Both the position numbers and the translations under genes were made by a program. Of a DNA stretch of 5,678 nt, positions 1 through 5,273 are shown piece by piece (the stretch's first letter is position 1; the number at the start of each line of letters is the position of its first letter). The stretch spans positions 1-5,678 of the forward strand of contig PLYW01000224.1 of the NCBI GenBank assembly GCA_003151875.1. The letters are read 5' to 3'. The stretch comes from Acidobacteriaceae bacterium. GTDB lineage: Bacteria > Acidobacteriota > Terriglobia > Terriglobales > Acidobacteriaceae. A model generated the notes under the pieces. That model had not been told where the DNA came from. It did not search any database and worked only from the letters and a program-made list of their open reading frames with translations.

Positions 1-296
1 TCCGCTTCCGACTTCAAGCGATCATGCAGAACGACTGCATACTCGCCGTTGTTGTCCCGGCCTATCTCCACTTCGCGAAACGTTGCCCAATCGCTGACTC
101 CGACCCCCAGTGCTTTCAGGGTTGCTTCTTTAGCGGCGAAGCAAGCCGCATAGCGCAACGCGGGATGCTTGCCGGTGCTGCAGCGCTCGATCTCTGCGCT
201 GGTGAAGACTCCGTTTTCCGGCCGCCAATCGCCCTGCGCGAGTTCCTCCGTGACCCGGCGGTTTTCGATAAGATCGACGCCCAAACCGATGATCAC
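1..296 (-). CDS. acpS: Holo-[acyl-carrier-protein] synthase (AcpS), 3' end cut by window edge
   Basis: AcpS transfers 4'-phosphopantetheine from CoA to the conserved serine of acyl carrier protein, activating it for fatty-acid synthesis in the cytoplasm. Reading from a GTG at 296 gives 98 residues without a stop before the edge; the family is usually about 120-130 residues, so the C-terminus is missing. Visible signatures are the N-terminal IIGLGVDLIENRR stretch (Asp8, a metal ligand in the family), FTSAEIERC (31-39), and the hallmark FAAKEATLKALG (53-64; Glu57 the second metal ligand, Lys61 conserved), followed by FREVEI (73-78). The GTG is chosen because the family starts just before the IxGxGxD motif, and AAAGG (306-310) lies 9 nt upstream; an in-frame TAG overlapping the usp stop region rules out a much longer N-terminus. 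The start is 54 nt downstream of the usp stop on the same strand, with no terminator seen, so co-transcription is likely. Confidence 0.93.
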   Translation of the reverse strand, partial: MIIGLGVDLIENRRVTEELAQGDWRPENGVFTSAEIERCSTGKHPALRYAACFAAKEATLKALGVGVSDWATFREVEIGRDNNGEYAVVLHDRLKSEA

Positions 297-350
297 GATG
301 AGCGACCTTTGGCTCCTCCGCTGGCCCGTGGGCAACGTCGGCTCGTCCAG

Positions 351-1232
351 CTAGGCCGCGCGGACCGTCAGCACGGGACAATGTGCGTGCTGCAACACGT
401 GATGCAGCGTCGTCCACGGTACGTGGGTTGCAACCGCGCCACTGGGGTGCGAACCCATGATGATAAGGTCGGCGTTGCGAGCATCCGCCAGCCGGACAAC
501 TTCCTGCGCTGGGTCCCCAACTTCAACTTCCATCTCGGGCTGGGACGGCAGATCGAGGTCGGGCGGGACCAGGTGACGCAAGCGCTCGCCATCCCGGCGT
601 TTCCACTCGATCAATTCTGCGTCCGACACGGCGTTGTTTTCGATGATATGCAGCATGGTCAATTCAGCCCGATCTTCTTCGGCCAGCGACAGCGCATAGT
701 TCAGGGCCCGCAGAGACCCGCTGGAAAAATCGGTGGCATAAAGAATGTTGCGGAACCGATCCAGGGACAGCACCCGGACACAGGGTCCAACGGTGAGCAC
801 GGGACAGGTCGCGTGGCGCACTACTTTCTCAGCCGTCGAGCCCAACATTAGTTTGTCGATCCCTCCGCTTCCATGGGTACCCATGACAATGAGATCGATG
901 TTCTGGTCTGACACCAGCCGCGAGAGCACCTCCCAGGTCTCACCGGCCTGCATCACGACTTCGTGAGGAAGAGATTGCAACTCCTTGTTCTGCTCCAGTT
1001 GGGCCATGTTCCTTTCCGCGTTGGGTTGCTCCAGGTCAGGCAATGCGGGCCACACGTCTGCGGTCGGAAGCGAAGCTGCTCCGGAGATCGCGTGGGCGAG
1101 GAAAAGCTTCGACTCGTAACGTTTCGCCAGGGAGATGGCGCACCGAAGAGCATTCTTCGACTCGGGAGAAAAGTCGGTTGCCAGTAGGATTTTGCTAATT
1201 GCTATGCGGGAGAGTTTAACTTGGGTAGCCAA
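351..1232 (-). CDS. Two-domain universal stress protein (UspA family)
   Basis: This is a 293-residue cytoplasmic protein with two tandem Usp folds, a usual length for a double-domain member. Domain 1 spans about 13-149: it opens with KILLATDFSP (Asp20, the adenine-contacting position) and carries a complete nucleotide motif G-2x-G-9x-G-S (Gly118, Gly121, Gly131, Ser132), so it should bind ATP. Domain 2 spans about 160-291: it opens with NILYATDFSS (Asp168) but its motif is degraded, with Gly260 kept and Pro263, Trp273 and Thr274 at the other motif positions. It probably does not bind ATP in the standard way. Both domains end in CPVLTV. Usp proteins help survival under starvation, oxidative or energy stress; the specific role here cannot be read from sequence. 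The start is TTG, supported by GGAGGT five bases upstream. The gene is transcribed away from the secreted-protein gene and probably leads acpS in an operon. Confidence 0.95.
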   Translation of the reverse strand: MATQVKLSRIAISKILLATDFSPESKNALRCAISLAKRYESKLFLAHAISGAASLPTADVWPALPDLEQPNAERNMAQLEQNKELQSLPHEVVMQAGETWEVLSRLVSDQNIDLIVMGTHGSGGIDKLMLGSTAEKVVRHATCPVLTVGPCVRVLSLDRFRNILYATDFSSGSLRALNYALSLAEEDRAELTMLHIIENNAVSDAELIEWKRRDGERLRHLVPPDLDLPSQPEMEVEVGDPAQEVVRLADARNADLIIMGSHPSGAVATHVPWTTLHHVLQHAHCPVLTVRAA

Positions 1233-1237
1233 AGTGC

Positions 1238-1243
1238 ACCTCC
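1238..1243 (-). promoter_or_regulatory. Shine-Dalgarno fixing the TTG start of usp
   Basis: The minus strand reads GGAGGT, then five bases, then TTG GCT ACC CAA. A nearby ATG (1245-1243) is in another frame and overlaps this site, so TTG at 1232 is the best supported start despite being a rare codon. Confidence 0.75.
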
Positions 1244-1308
1244 ATGAAGCCGGGAAGACGCCTATTCACCCGCTTACTCATCCTCTCCCTATTTGGTCAA
1301 GAAAGTCG

Positions 1309-1322
1309 GTGACTGAGGTCAC
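1309..1322. promoter_or_regulatory. Perfect inverted repeat GTGAC-TGAG-GTCAC, possible CRP/FNR-family site for usp
   Basis: The site contains GTGA-N6-TCAC, the core half-site arrangement of CRP-family regulators. It lies about 77-90 bp upstream of the usp start. On the minus strand a TTGACC (1300-1295), resembling a -35 box, follows it, but I see no convincing -10 box 17 bp further on. Control of usp by a CRP/FNR-type factor is inference. Confidence 0.35.
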
Positions 1323-1357
1323 GAGATTTGGTGATAGATAGCTGCTCGTGTCTCCTT

Positions 1358-1387
1358 GATGTGCAGGAAAAAGATGTGCAGGGAAAA
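1358..1387. repeat. 15-bp tandem direct repeat (two units)
   Basis: Two adjacent units, GATGTGCAGGAAAAA (1358-1372) and GATGTGCAGGGAAAA (1373-1387), match at 14 of 15 positions. They lie in the intergenic region upstream of usp. The function is unknown; replication slippage or a paired binding site are both possible. Confidence 0.7.
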
Positions 1388-1501
1388 CAAGAATCCATTG
1401 TCCAGGGAAGAAGCCGCCGCCGGGCACAGGTTGGGCGTGATGTTAGCGAGTGAAAGCTAAGAACGAAGATGATGAACGCGAACGCTAATTTGGTTTTGGA
1501 C

Positions 1502-1529
1502 CGGAATCACTGACTGGGAACTGATTCCG
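1502..1529. repeat. Inverted repeat, 8-bp perfect arms around 12 bases
   Basis: CGGAATCA (1502-1509) is the exact reverse complement of TGATTCCG (1522-1529). No run of T follows on either strand, so it is a poor intrinsic terminator. It could be an operator or a chance hairpin. Confidence 0.5.
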
Positions 1530-1927
1530 TCTTGCTTCGGGCACACAGCAGTGTCATGCGCTGAGTTGCAGTAAAGCGGCCCGCAGGCATCTTCTTCCCG
1601 CCGGCGAACATATCCCCTCCCGTTTTGGGAATGGAAAAGGTAGTTTCACAATGAAATTGCTGGCAACCCGGCTGGCAAACCGACACAATGAATTTGGTAG
1701 GCCCTCCCACGACGGTTGACTCATTGGGTCGGTAACTTCTAGCGGTTCTTGTCTTTATTAGACCCCGAGAGAAACCCGCCCTGTACAAGCGTGCATCTGG
1801 CACAAACCGAATCGGGATCAGCTCGTGACCAACCCATTGCGGCCTACTCAATCTCATTCGAACCTGCACCGTCACGTTGGGAACAGAGCGATGATGTTGT
1901 CCACGTGGTGCAGGCAGACGTCAAGAA

Positions 1928-1973
1928 GGAAAGTCCATTTGCCAGTTTAAGGAAAGTCGATTCGCCATTTTTA
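1928..1973 (+). repeat. 23-bp tandem repeat in the leader, copy 1
   Basis: Unit 1 is 1928-1950 and unit 2 is 1951-1973; they match at 19 of 23 positions. Both share GGAAAGTC, then ATT, GCCA and TTT at the same spacing. A third phase begins at 1974 with GGAG, which is the Shine-Dalgarno of the gene, so the array runs directly into the ribosome-binding site. Confidence 0.75.
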
Positions 1974-1984
1974 GGAGTAACTCC
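1974..1984 (+). promoter_or_regulatory. Shine-Dalgarno inside a small hairpin
   Basis: AGGAG (1973-1977) sits seven bases before the ATG at 1985 and defines that start. GGAG (1974-1977) can pair with CTCC (1981-1984) across a TAA loop, which would hide the ribosome-binding site in the RNA. Confidence 0.55.
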
Positions 1985-4069
1985 ATGCATTCCACGCGCC
2001 ACGTCTGGTCATCGGTTGTTGTTTTGTTCGCCGTATTGTTCGCCTTAATAACGGTGTCTCCGCTGGCTTCTGCGCAGGTGCCGCTGCAATTCGTTGCCGT
2101 AACTCCCTGCCGGGTGGTGGATACGCGCTGGGCCCCCGGTCCGTTGGGCGGTCCGGAAATTCAAGGCCAGACTTCGCGCGACTTCGCGCTCCCCAACGGC
2201 GTTTGCAGCATTCCCAATACGGCGGCGGCCTATTCGCTGAATGTCACGGTGGTTCCGCATCCCACCTTGGGATACCTGACGGTATGGCCGACGGGACAAC
2301 CGCGGCCGGTGCTGTCCACGTTGAATTCTCCCAATGGCCGGGTCAAGGCGAATGCGGCCATCGTGCCGGCGGGCGACAACGAAGCCATCAGCGTGTTCGC
2401 CACCGATAACACGGACGTGGTGCTGGACATCGACGGCTATTTTGTGCCGGCGACGAGCTCGACGCTGGCGTTTTTCCCGCTCACCCCGTGCCGGGTGGCG
2501 GACACGCGCTGGCCCAACGGGCCCTTGGGAGGACCGACGCTGCAGGGTAGGGCGGAACGCGACTTCCCGGTGCTCTCCAGTTCCTGCAACATTCCGGAAA
2601 GTGCGCAAGGGTATTCGCTGAATTTCACCGCCGTGCCGCGACCCACCCTGGGTTATCTGACGGTGTGGCCGACGGGACAAGCGCAGCCGGAGGTTTCCAC
2701 TTTAAACGCCACGACGGGTGTGGCCACGGCCAATGCCGCCATCGTGCCCTCGGGGACCAGCGGGGCCATCAGCGTGTACGTGACCGACAACACCGATCTG
2801 ATTATCGATGTGGACGGGTACTTCGCGCCTTCGGATTCCGGCCAGAATCCGCTTTCGCTTTACACGTTACCGCCCTGCCGGGTGCTGGACACGCGGCATA
2901 GCACGGGCACATTCAGCGGCATGTTGCCGGTCACGGTGCTGACCAGCCCGTGCAGTGTTCCCAGTGCCGAGGCCTATGTGTTGAACGCGACGGTGATACC
3001 GGCGGGCGGCCATCCGGTGGGTTATCTGTCGTTGTGGCCGGACGCGGAAAATCAGCCGGTGGTGTCCACCTTGAACGCCGTCGATGGAGCGCTGACTTCC
3101 AACATGGCGATTGTGCCCACGCTGAATGGCTCCATCGATGCCTACGTACAAAAATCCCGCCGACCTGGCGCTGGACATCTTCAGCTACTTTGCGCCCATT
3201 GGGACGCTGAAAATCATGAACCCGGCATTGCCGTCGGCCACTTTAAATCACGCCTACAGCGCCGCACTGGGGGCGGCTGGCGGCGTCGCTCCCTACACGT
3301 GGAGCGTAACGTCAGGCAACTTGCCGCCGGGATTGAATCTGGTGAGTGTGCCTCCGAACTGGGTAATCTCGGGCACGCCCACGACGGTCGGAACGTATCC
3401 GTTCACGTTGCATGTTGCCGACTCGCAAACGCCGCCGGCCACCGCGTCGGCGCCGCTGAGCATCACGGTGAACGCGACCGTGACGCAACTGACGGTGCAG
3501 ACCACGTCGCTGCCTGCGGGCACGCAGAACCTCGGCTACAACGTGATGCTGGCGGCCACCGGCGGACTCACTCCCTATACCTGGAGCGTCACCGCCGGCA
3601 GCTTGCCGCGTGGTTTGTCTTTGAACAGCGGCACGGGCGCGATCACGGGCACGCCTTCAGGAGGAGGCATCTCCAACTTCACGGTGCGGGTGACGGATTC
3701 CAATTCGCCGCCTGCCACCGCGAGCGCGCCCCTGAGCATCATCATTACACCGGCAGTGCTGCTGGGCATCACCACGACTTCGTTGCCGTCGGGCAACGTG
3801 GGCAACGCTTACAGCGCCACGCTGACCGCCATCGGCGGGGTTTATCCCTATACCTGGAGCATCACCAGCGGCACGTTGCCGACGGGTTTGCATTTGGACC
3901 CCAGCACGGGTGTGATCTCGGGCATGCCGACCACGGTGGGGACCTCGAATTTCACGGTGAAGATTGCCGATTCGGAAACCCCGCCGGTGACCGTCTCGGC
4001 GCCACTCAGCATCGTCATCAATCCGCCCACACGAGTCTTCACCCTGCTGCACAGCTTCGCCGGTCCTGA
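1985..4069 (+). CDS. Reading-frame segment 1: signal peptide plus three PCRV-DTR/GYF domains
   Basis: The authentic part is 1985-3151 (residues 1-389); the codons from about 3152 to the TAA/TAG-type stop at 4069 are an out-of-frame reading of the Ig-like region. Residues 1-30 form a signal peptide (basic start, hydrophobic core about 11-24, SPLASA cleavage region). Three repeats follow at about 36-154, 163-281 and 292-403, the last completed after the frameshift. Each has TPCRVxDTR or its variant, a second cysteine about 25-32 residues on, YSLN-T-VP, GYLTVWP, STLN, NAAIVP and ends in D-DGYF or SYF. The paired cysteines (42/74, 169/201, 298/323) suggest a disulfide in each domain. Similar DTR/GYF modules occur in other exported bacterial proteins, but I cannot name a formal family. 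The ATG is supported by AGGAG seven bases upstream. Confidence 0.8.
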   Translation: MHSTRHVWSSVVVLFAVLFALITVSPLASAQVPLQFVAVTPCRVVDTRWAPGPLGGPEIQGQTSRDFALPNGVCSIPNTAAAYSLNVTVVPHPTLGYLTVWPTGQPRPVLSTLNSPNGRVKANAAIVPAGDNEAISVFATDNTDVVLDIDGYFVPATSSTLAFFPLTPCRVADTRWPNGPLGGPTLQGRAERDFPVLSSSCNIPESAQGYSLNFTAVPRPTLGYLTVWPTGQAQPEVSTLNATTGVATANAAIVPSGTSGAISVYVTDNTDLIIDVDGYFAPSDSGQNPLSLYTLPPCRVLDTRHSTGTFSGMLPVTVLTSPCSVPSAEAYVLNATVIPAGGHPVGYLSLWPDAENQPVVSTLNAVDGALTSNMAIVPTLNGSIDAYVQKSRRPGAGHLQLLCAHWDAENHEPGIAVGHFKSRLQRRTGGGWRRRSLHVERNVRQLAAGIESGECASELGNLGHAHDGRNVSVHVACCRLANAAGHRVGAAEHHGERDRDATDGADHVAACGHAEPRLQRDAGGHRRTHSLYLERHRRQLAAWFVFEQRHGRDHGHAFRRRHLQLHGAGDGFQFAACHRERAPEHHHYTGSAAGHHHDFVAVGQRGQRLQRHADRHRRGLSLYLEHHQRHVADGFAFGPQHGCDLGHADHGGDLEFHGEDCRFGNPAGDRLGATQHRHQSAHTSLHPAAQLRRS

Positions 4070-4190
4070 TGGCAGCAACCCCGCCGCACCGCTGGTGCAT
4101 GCCAGCGATGGGAACTTCTACGGAACAACCTACTCGGGTGGCGCTCATGGCGGTGCACCATCTTCAAAATCACCCCGAGCGGCACCCTGA
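3126..4190 (+). CDS. Reading-frame segment 2: three putative-Ig (He_PIG-like) domains
   Basis: The meaningful part is about 3153-4154 (repaired residues 390-723); the ATG at 3126 is internal and not a real start. After the tail of the third N-terminal domain, three repeats of about 90 residues occur at about 409-496, 503-588 and 594-679. Each has GG-x-PYTWS-T-G-LP-GL, a G-I-GTP or GMP turn, a V-D-S-x-PP stretch and SAPLSI. This is the pattern of the putative Ig/cadherin-like He_PIG family, a beta-sandwich used as a spacer or binding module in cell-surface proteins. The first GloVer unit begins at about 685. The frame ends at 4190 only because of the missing base near 4155. Confidence 0.75.
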   Translation: MAPSMPTYKNPADLALDIFSYFAPIGTLKIMNPALPSATLNHAYSAALGAAGGVAPYTWSVTSGNLPPGLNLVSVPPNWVISGTPTTVGTYPFTLHVADSQTPPATASAPLSITVNATVTQLTVQTTSLPAGTQNLGYNVMLAATGGLTPYTWSVTAGSLPRGLSLNSGTGAITGTPSGGGISNFTVRVTDSNSPPATASAPLSIIITPAVLLGITTTSLPSGNVGNAYSATLTAIGGVYPYTWSITSGTLPTGLHLDPSTGVISGMPTTVGTSNFTVKIADSETPPVTVSAPLSIVINPPTRVFTLLHSFAGPDGSNPAAPLVHASDGNFYGTTYSGGAHGGAPSSKSPRAAP

Positions 4191-4249
4191 CCACGGTTTA
4201 CAACTTTTGCGCTCAAACCAACTGCCATGACGGCGCCAATCCCGCAGCG

Positions 4250-5116
4250 ATGGTACAAGCCAATGACGGGAACTTCTACGGGGTAACCACGAATGGCGGC
4301 GTACAAGGGAAGGGCACGGCTTTCAGGTTCACGCCCAGCGGCACCCTGACCACGCTTTACAGTTTTTGCGCTCAAACCCATTGCACCGATGGCGAAAGCC
4401 CTGCGTATCTGATGCAAGCCAGCGACGGCAACTTCTACGGGGTTAACCCCGTGGGCGGGGTCCACTATATTGGTGATTTCTACCGACTCAAGCCAAACGG
4501 CACGATGACCGTGCTTTACAGCTTTGACACAGTGAATGGCAAACTGCCTTACGCAGCCCTGGTGCAAGGCCCCGACGGGCAGTTGTATGGGACGGCCCCC
4601 TCGGGCGGAGGGGCCAGCGATGGCACAGCCTTCAAAATAACGTTAGGCGGCACGCTGACCTCACTGCACAACTTTTGCGTGTCATGGGACTGCGGCGACG
4701 GAGCCAAGCCTCAGGCAGGGCTGGTGCTCGGCTCGGATGGAAACTTCTACGGGACCACCTCCGAAGGCGGCAGTGGCACCGGTGGCACGGTCTTCAAGAT
4801 CACCCCCGGCGGTACGCTGACCACGCTGCACGCCTTCATTCTCTCGGACAGCTACAAGCCTACTGGCGGGCTGGTACAAGGTATCGACGGCAACTTTTAC
4901 GGGACAACTTACTCGGGCGGCGCTAACGCAGATGGCACGATCTTCGAACTTACCCCCAGCGGCACACTGATCACGCTGCATAGCTTCACCGGCGCCGACG
5001 GTAGCAACCCTACAGTGAAGCTCATACAAGACGCCGGCGGGTATTTGTATGGGACAACCTACACAGGCGGAGCCAACGGAGATGGCACCGTGTTCAGTCT
5101 GTCGCCCCCTCAGTGA
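4250..5116 (+). CDS. Reading-frame segment 3: GloVer (Gloeo/Verruco) repeat domain
   Basis: The frame is meaningful from 4157; the ATG at 4250 is internal (repaired Met756) and has no Shine-Dalgarno. With the segment before the frameshift it makes seven units at about 685-741, 742-794, 795-847, 848-897, 898-951, 952-1001 and 1002-1043. The consensus is LVQ-x-x-DGNFYGTT-x-GG, then GT-x-FKITPSGTLTTLHSF, as in the TIGR03803-type repeat of Gloeobacter, Verrucomicrobia and Acidobacteria. Units 2, 3 and 5 start with C-x4-C followed by DG. The last unit stops after VFSLSPPQ. Unit length (42-57 residues) and a count of seven suit a beta-propeller, which is inference. Confidence 0.8.
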   Translation: MVQANDGNFYGVTTNGGVQGKGTAFRFTPSGTLTTLYSFCAQTHCTDGESPAYLMQASDGNFYGVNPVGGVHYIGDFYRLKPNGTMTVLYSFDTVNGKLPYAALVQGPDGQLYGTAPSGGGASDGTAFKITLGGTLTSLHNFCVSWDCGDGAKPQAGLVLGSDGNFYGTTSEGGSGTGGTVFKITPGGTLTTLHAFILSDSYKPTGGLVQGIDGNFYGTTYSGGANADGTIFELTPSGTLITLHSFTGADGSNPTVKLIQDAGGYLYGTTYTGGANGDGTVFSLSPPQ

Positions 5117-5178
5117 GCCGCGACAGTTCGTTTCCCATGACGCCCTGTCCGGTGATCGACATGCGCGAGATGGGGAAC
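5117..5178. other. 62-nt junction between the tandem paralogues
   Basis: This short stretch between the stop of gene 1 and the start of leader copy 2 has no convincing hairpin followed by a T run, so no intrinsic terminator is apparent. The two genes could be read through together as well as from their own leaders. Confidence 0.5.
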
Positions 5179-5227
5179 GGGAACACAGCGATGATGTTGT
5201 CCACGTGGTGCCGGCAGACGTCAAGAA

Positions 5228-5273
5228 GGAAAGTCCATTTGCCAGTTTAAGAAACGTCGATTCGCCATTTTTA
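5228..5273 (+). repeat. 23-bp tandem repeat in the leader, copy 2
   Basis: Unit 1 (5228-5250) is identical to that of copy 1. Unit 2 (5251-5273) has two substitutions near its start, so the two units agree less well here than in copy 1. The array again ends at the Shine-Dalgarno. Confidence 0.65.

Larger units (their letters stand above)
1233..1878. other. Divergent intergenic region without a supported gene
   Basis: This stretch separates the minus-strand usp from the plus-strand leader. The longest open frames (a minus-strand frame 1507-1875 and a plus-strand frame from 1749) show no family signature, convincing ribosome-binding site or plausible composition. It contains the usp upstream signals, a 15-bp tandem repeat (1358-1387), an 8-bp-stem inverted repeat (1502-1529) and an 8-bp direct repeat GCTGGCAA at 1659-1666 and 1671-1678. 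A TTGACT at 1716-1721 could be a -35 box for the plus-strand gene, but the -10 region (about 1739-1744, CTAGCG) is poor. No tRNA or known RNA was recognised. Confidence 0.6.
1879..1984 (+). promoter_or_regulatory. Conserved 5' leader, copy 1
   Basis: These 106 nt precede the first secreted-protein gene and recur before the second copy at 5179-5284 with five substitutions (1886, 1912, 1952, 1955, 1981) and no gap. Similarity stops abruptly upstream of 1879. The leader contains the palindrome CCACGTGG (1901-1908), GACGTC (1917-1922), a 23-bp tandem repeat and a Shine-Dalgarno hairpin. It matches no riboswitch class I recognise. Transcription start and promoter are not evident, so whether it acts as DNA or RNA is open. 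Confidence 0.6.
1879..2378 (+). repeat. Long direct repeat, left copy (partner 5179-5678)
   Basis: Aligned by eye at a constant offset of 3300 nt, this block matches 5179-5678 with 30 mismatches and no indels, about 94% identity. The right partner reaches the window edge, so the true repeat is longer. It reflects tandem duplication of leader plus gene. Confidence 0.93.
1985..5116 (+). pseudogene. Large secreted modular protein (signal peptide, 3 DTR/GYF domains, 3 Ig-like, 7 GloVer repeats), interrupted by two frameshifts
   Basis: Read with two single-base corrections this is one gene of 1043 codons. The extra base is in the five-A run at 3150-3154: with four A the protein reads YVQ-NPADLALDIF, matching the ending of the first two N-terminal domains. 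The missing base is a G near 4155: restoring it gives HGG-GTIFKITPSG, matching the other GloVer units. The shifts are opposite, so the start and end lie in the same frame. As written, translation stops at 4069. Export is predicted from residues 1-30, with cleavage after ASA. There is no C-terminal anchor or PEP-CTERM tail, so the product is probably extracellular or periplasmic. Its ligand or activity is unknown; no catalytic motif was seen, and adhesion or carbohydrate/surface binding is only a guess. Sequencing error and true decay are both possible. Confidence 0.75.

Noticed and set aside
24..851. Plus-strand open frame of 275 codons opposite usp and acpS
   Set aside because: It lies antisense to two genes with clear family motifs and has no recognisable domain; high-GC codon bias creates such frames.
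1358..1387. CRISPR array
   Set aside because: Only two 15-bp units with no spacer between them and no cas genes.
1507..1875. Minus-strand open frame of 122 codons in the intergenic region
   Set aside because: No domain pattern, a GTG start without a convincing ribosome-binding site, and odd composition.
1879..1984. Known riboswitch such as a cyclic-di-GMP (GEMM) aptamer
   Set aside because: The conserved core sequences of the classes I know are not present.
1749..2048. Possible upstream peptide across the leader, with a similar frame at 5049-5351
   Set aside because: Of the five leader differences between copies, four would change an amino acid in this frame, so protein-level selection is not indicated; the shared reading simply follows the repeated DNA.
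2045..2680. Minus-strand open frame of 211 codons (and a related one at 5336-5599)
   Set aside because: Antisense shadow of the DTR/GYF domains; its apparent repeats mirror those of the real protein.
3149..3155. Programmed ribosomal frameshifting at the A run
   Set aside because: CAA AAA T is not a canonical minus-one slippery heptamer in the needed phase, the shift required is +1, and an independent minus-one event would be needed 1 kb later.
1879..5178. A 3.3-kb transposon or insertion element
   Set aside because: No transposase, terminal inverted repeats or target-site duplication; the repeat is a diverged gene duplication.
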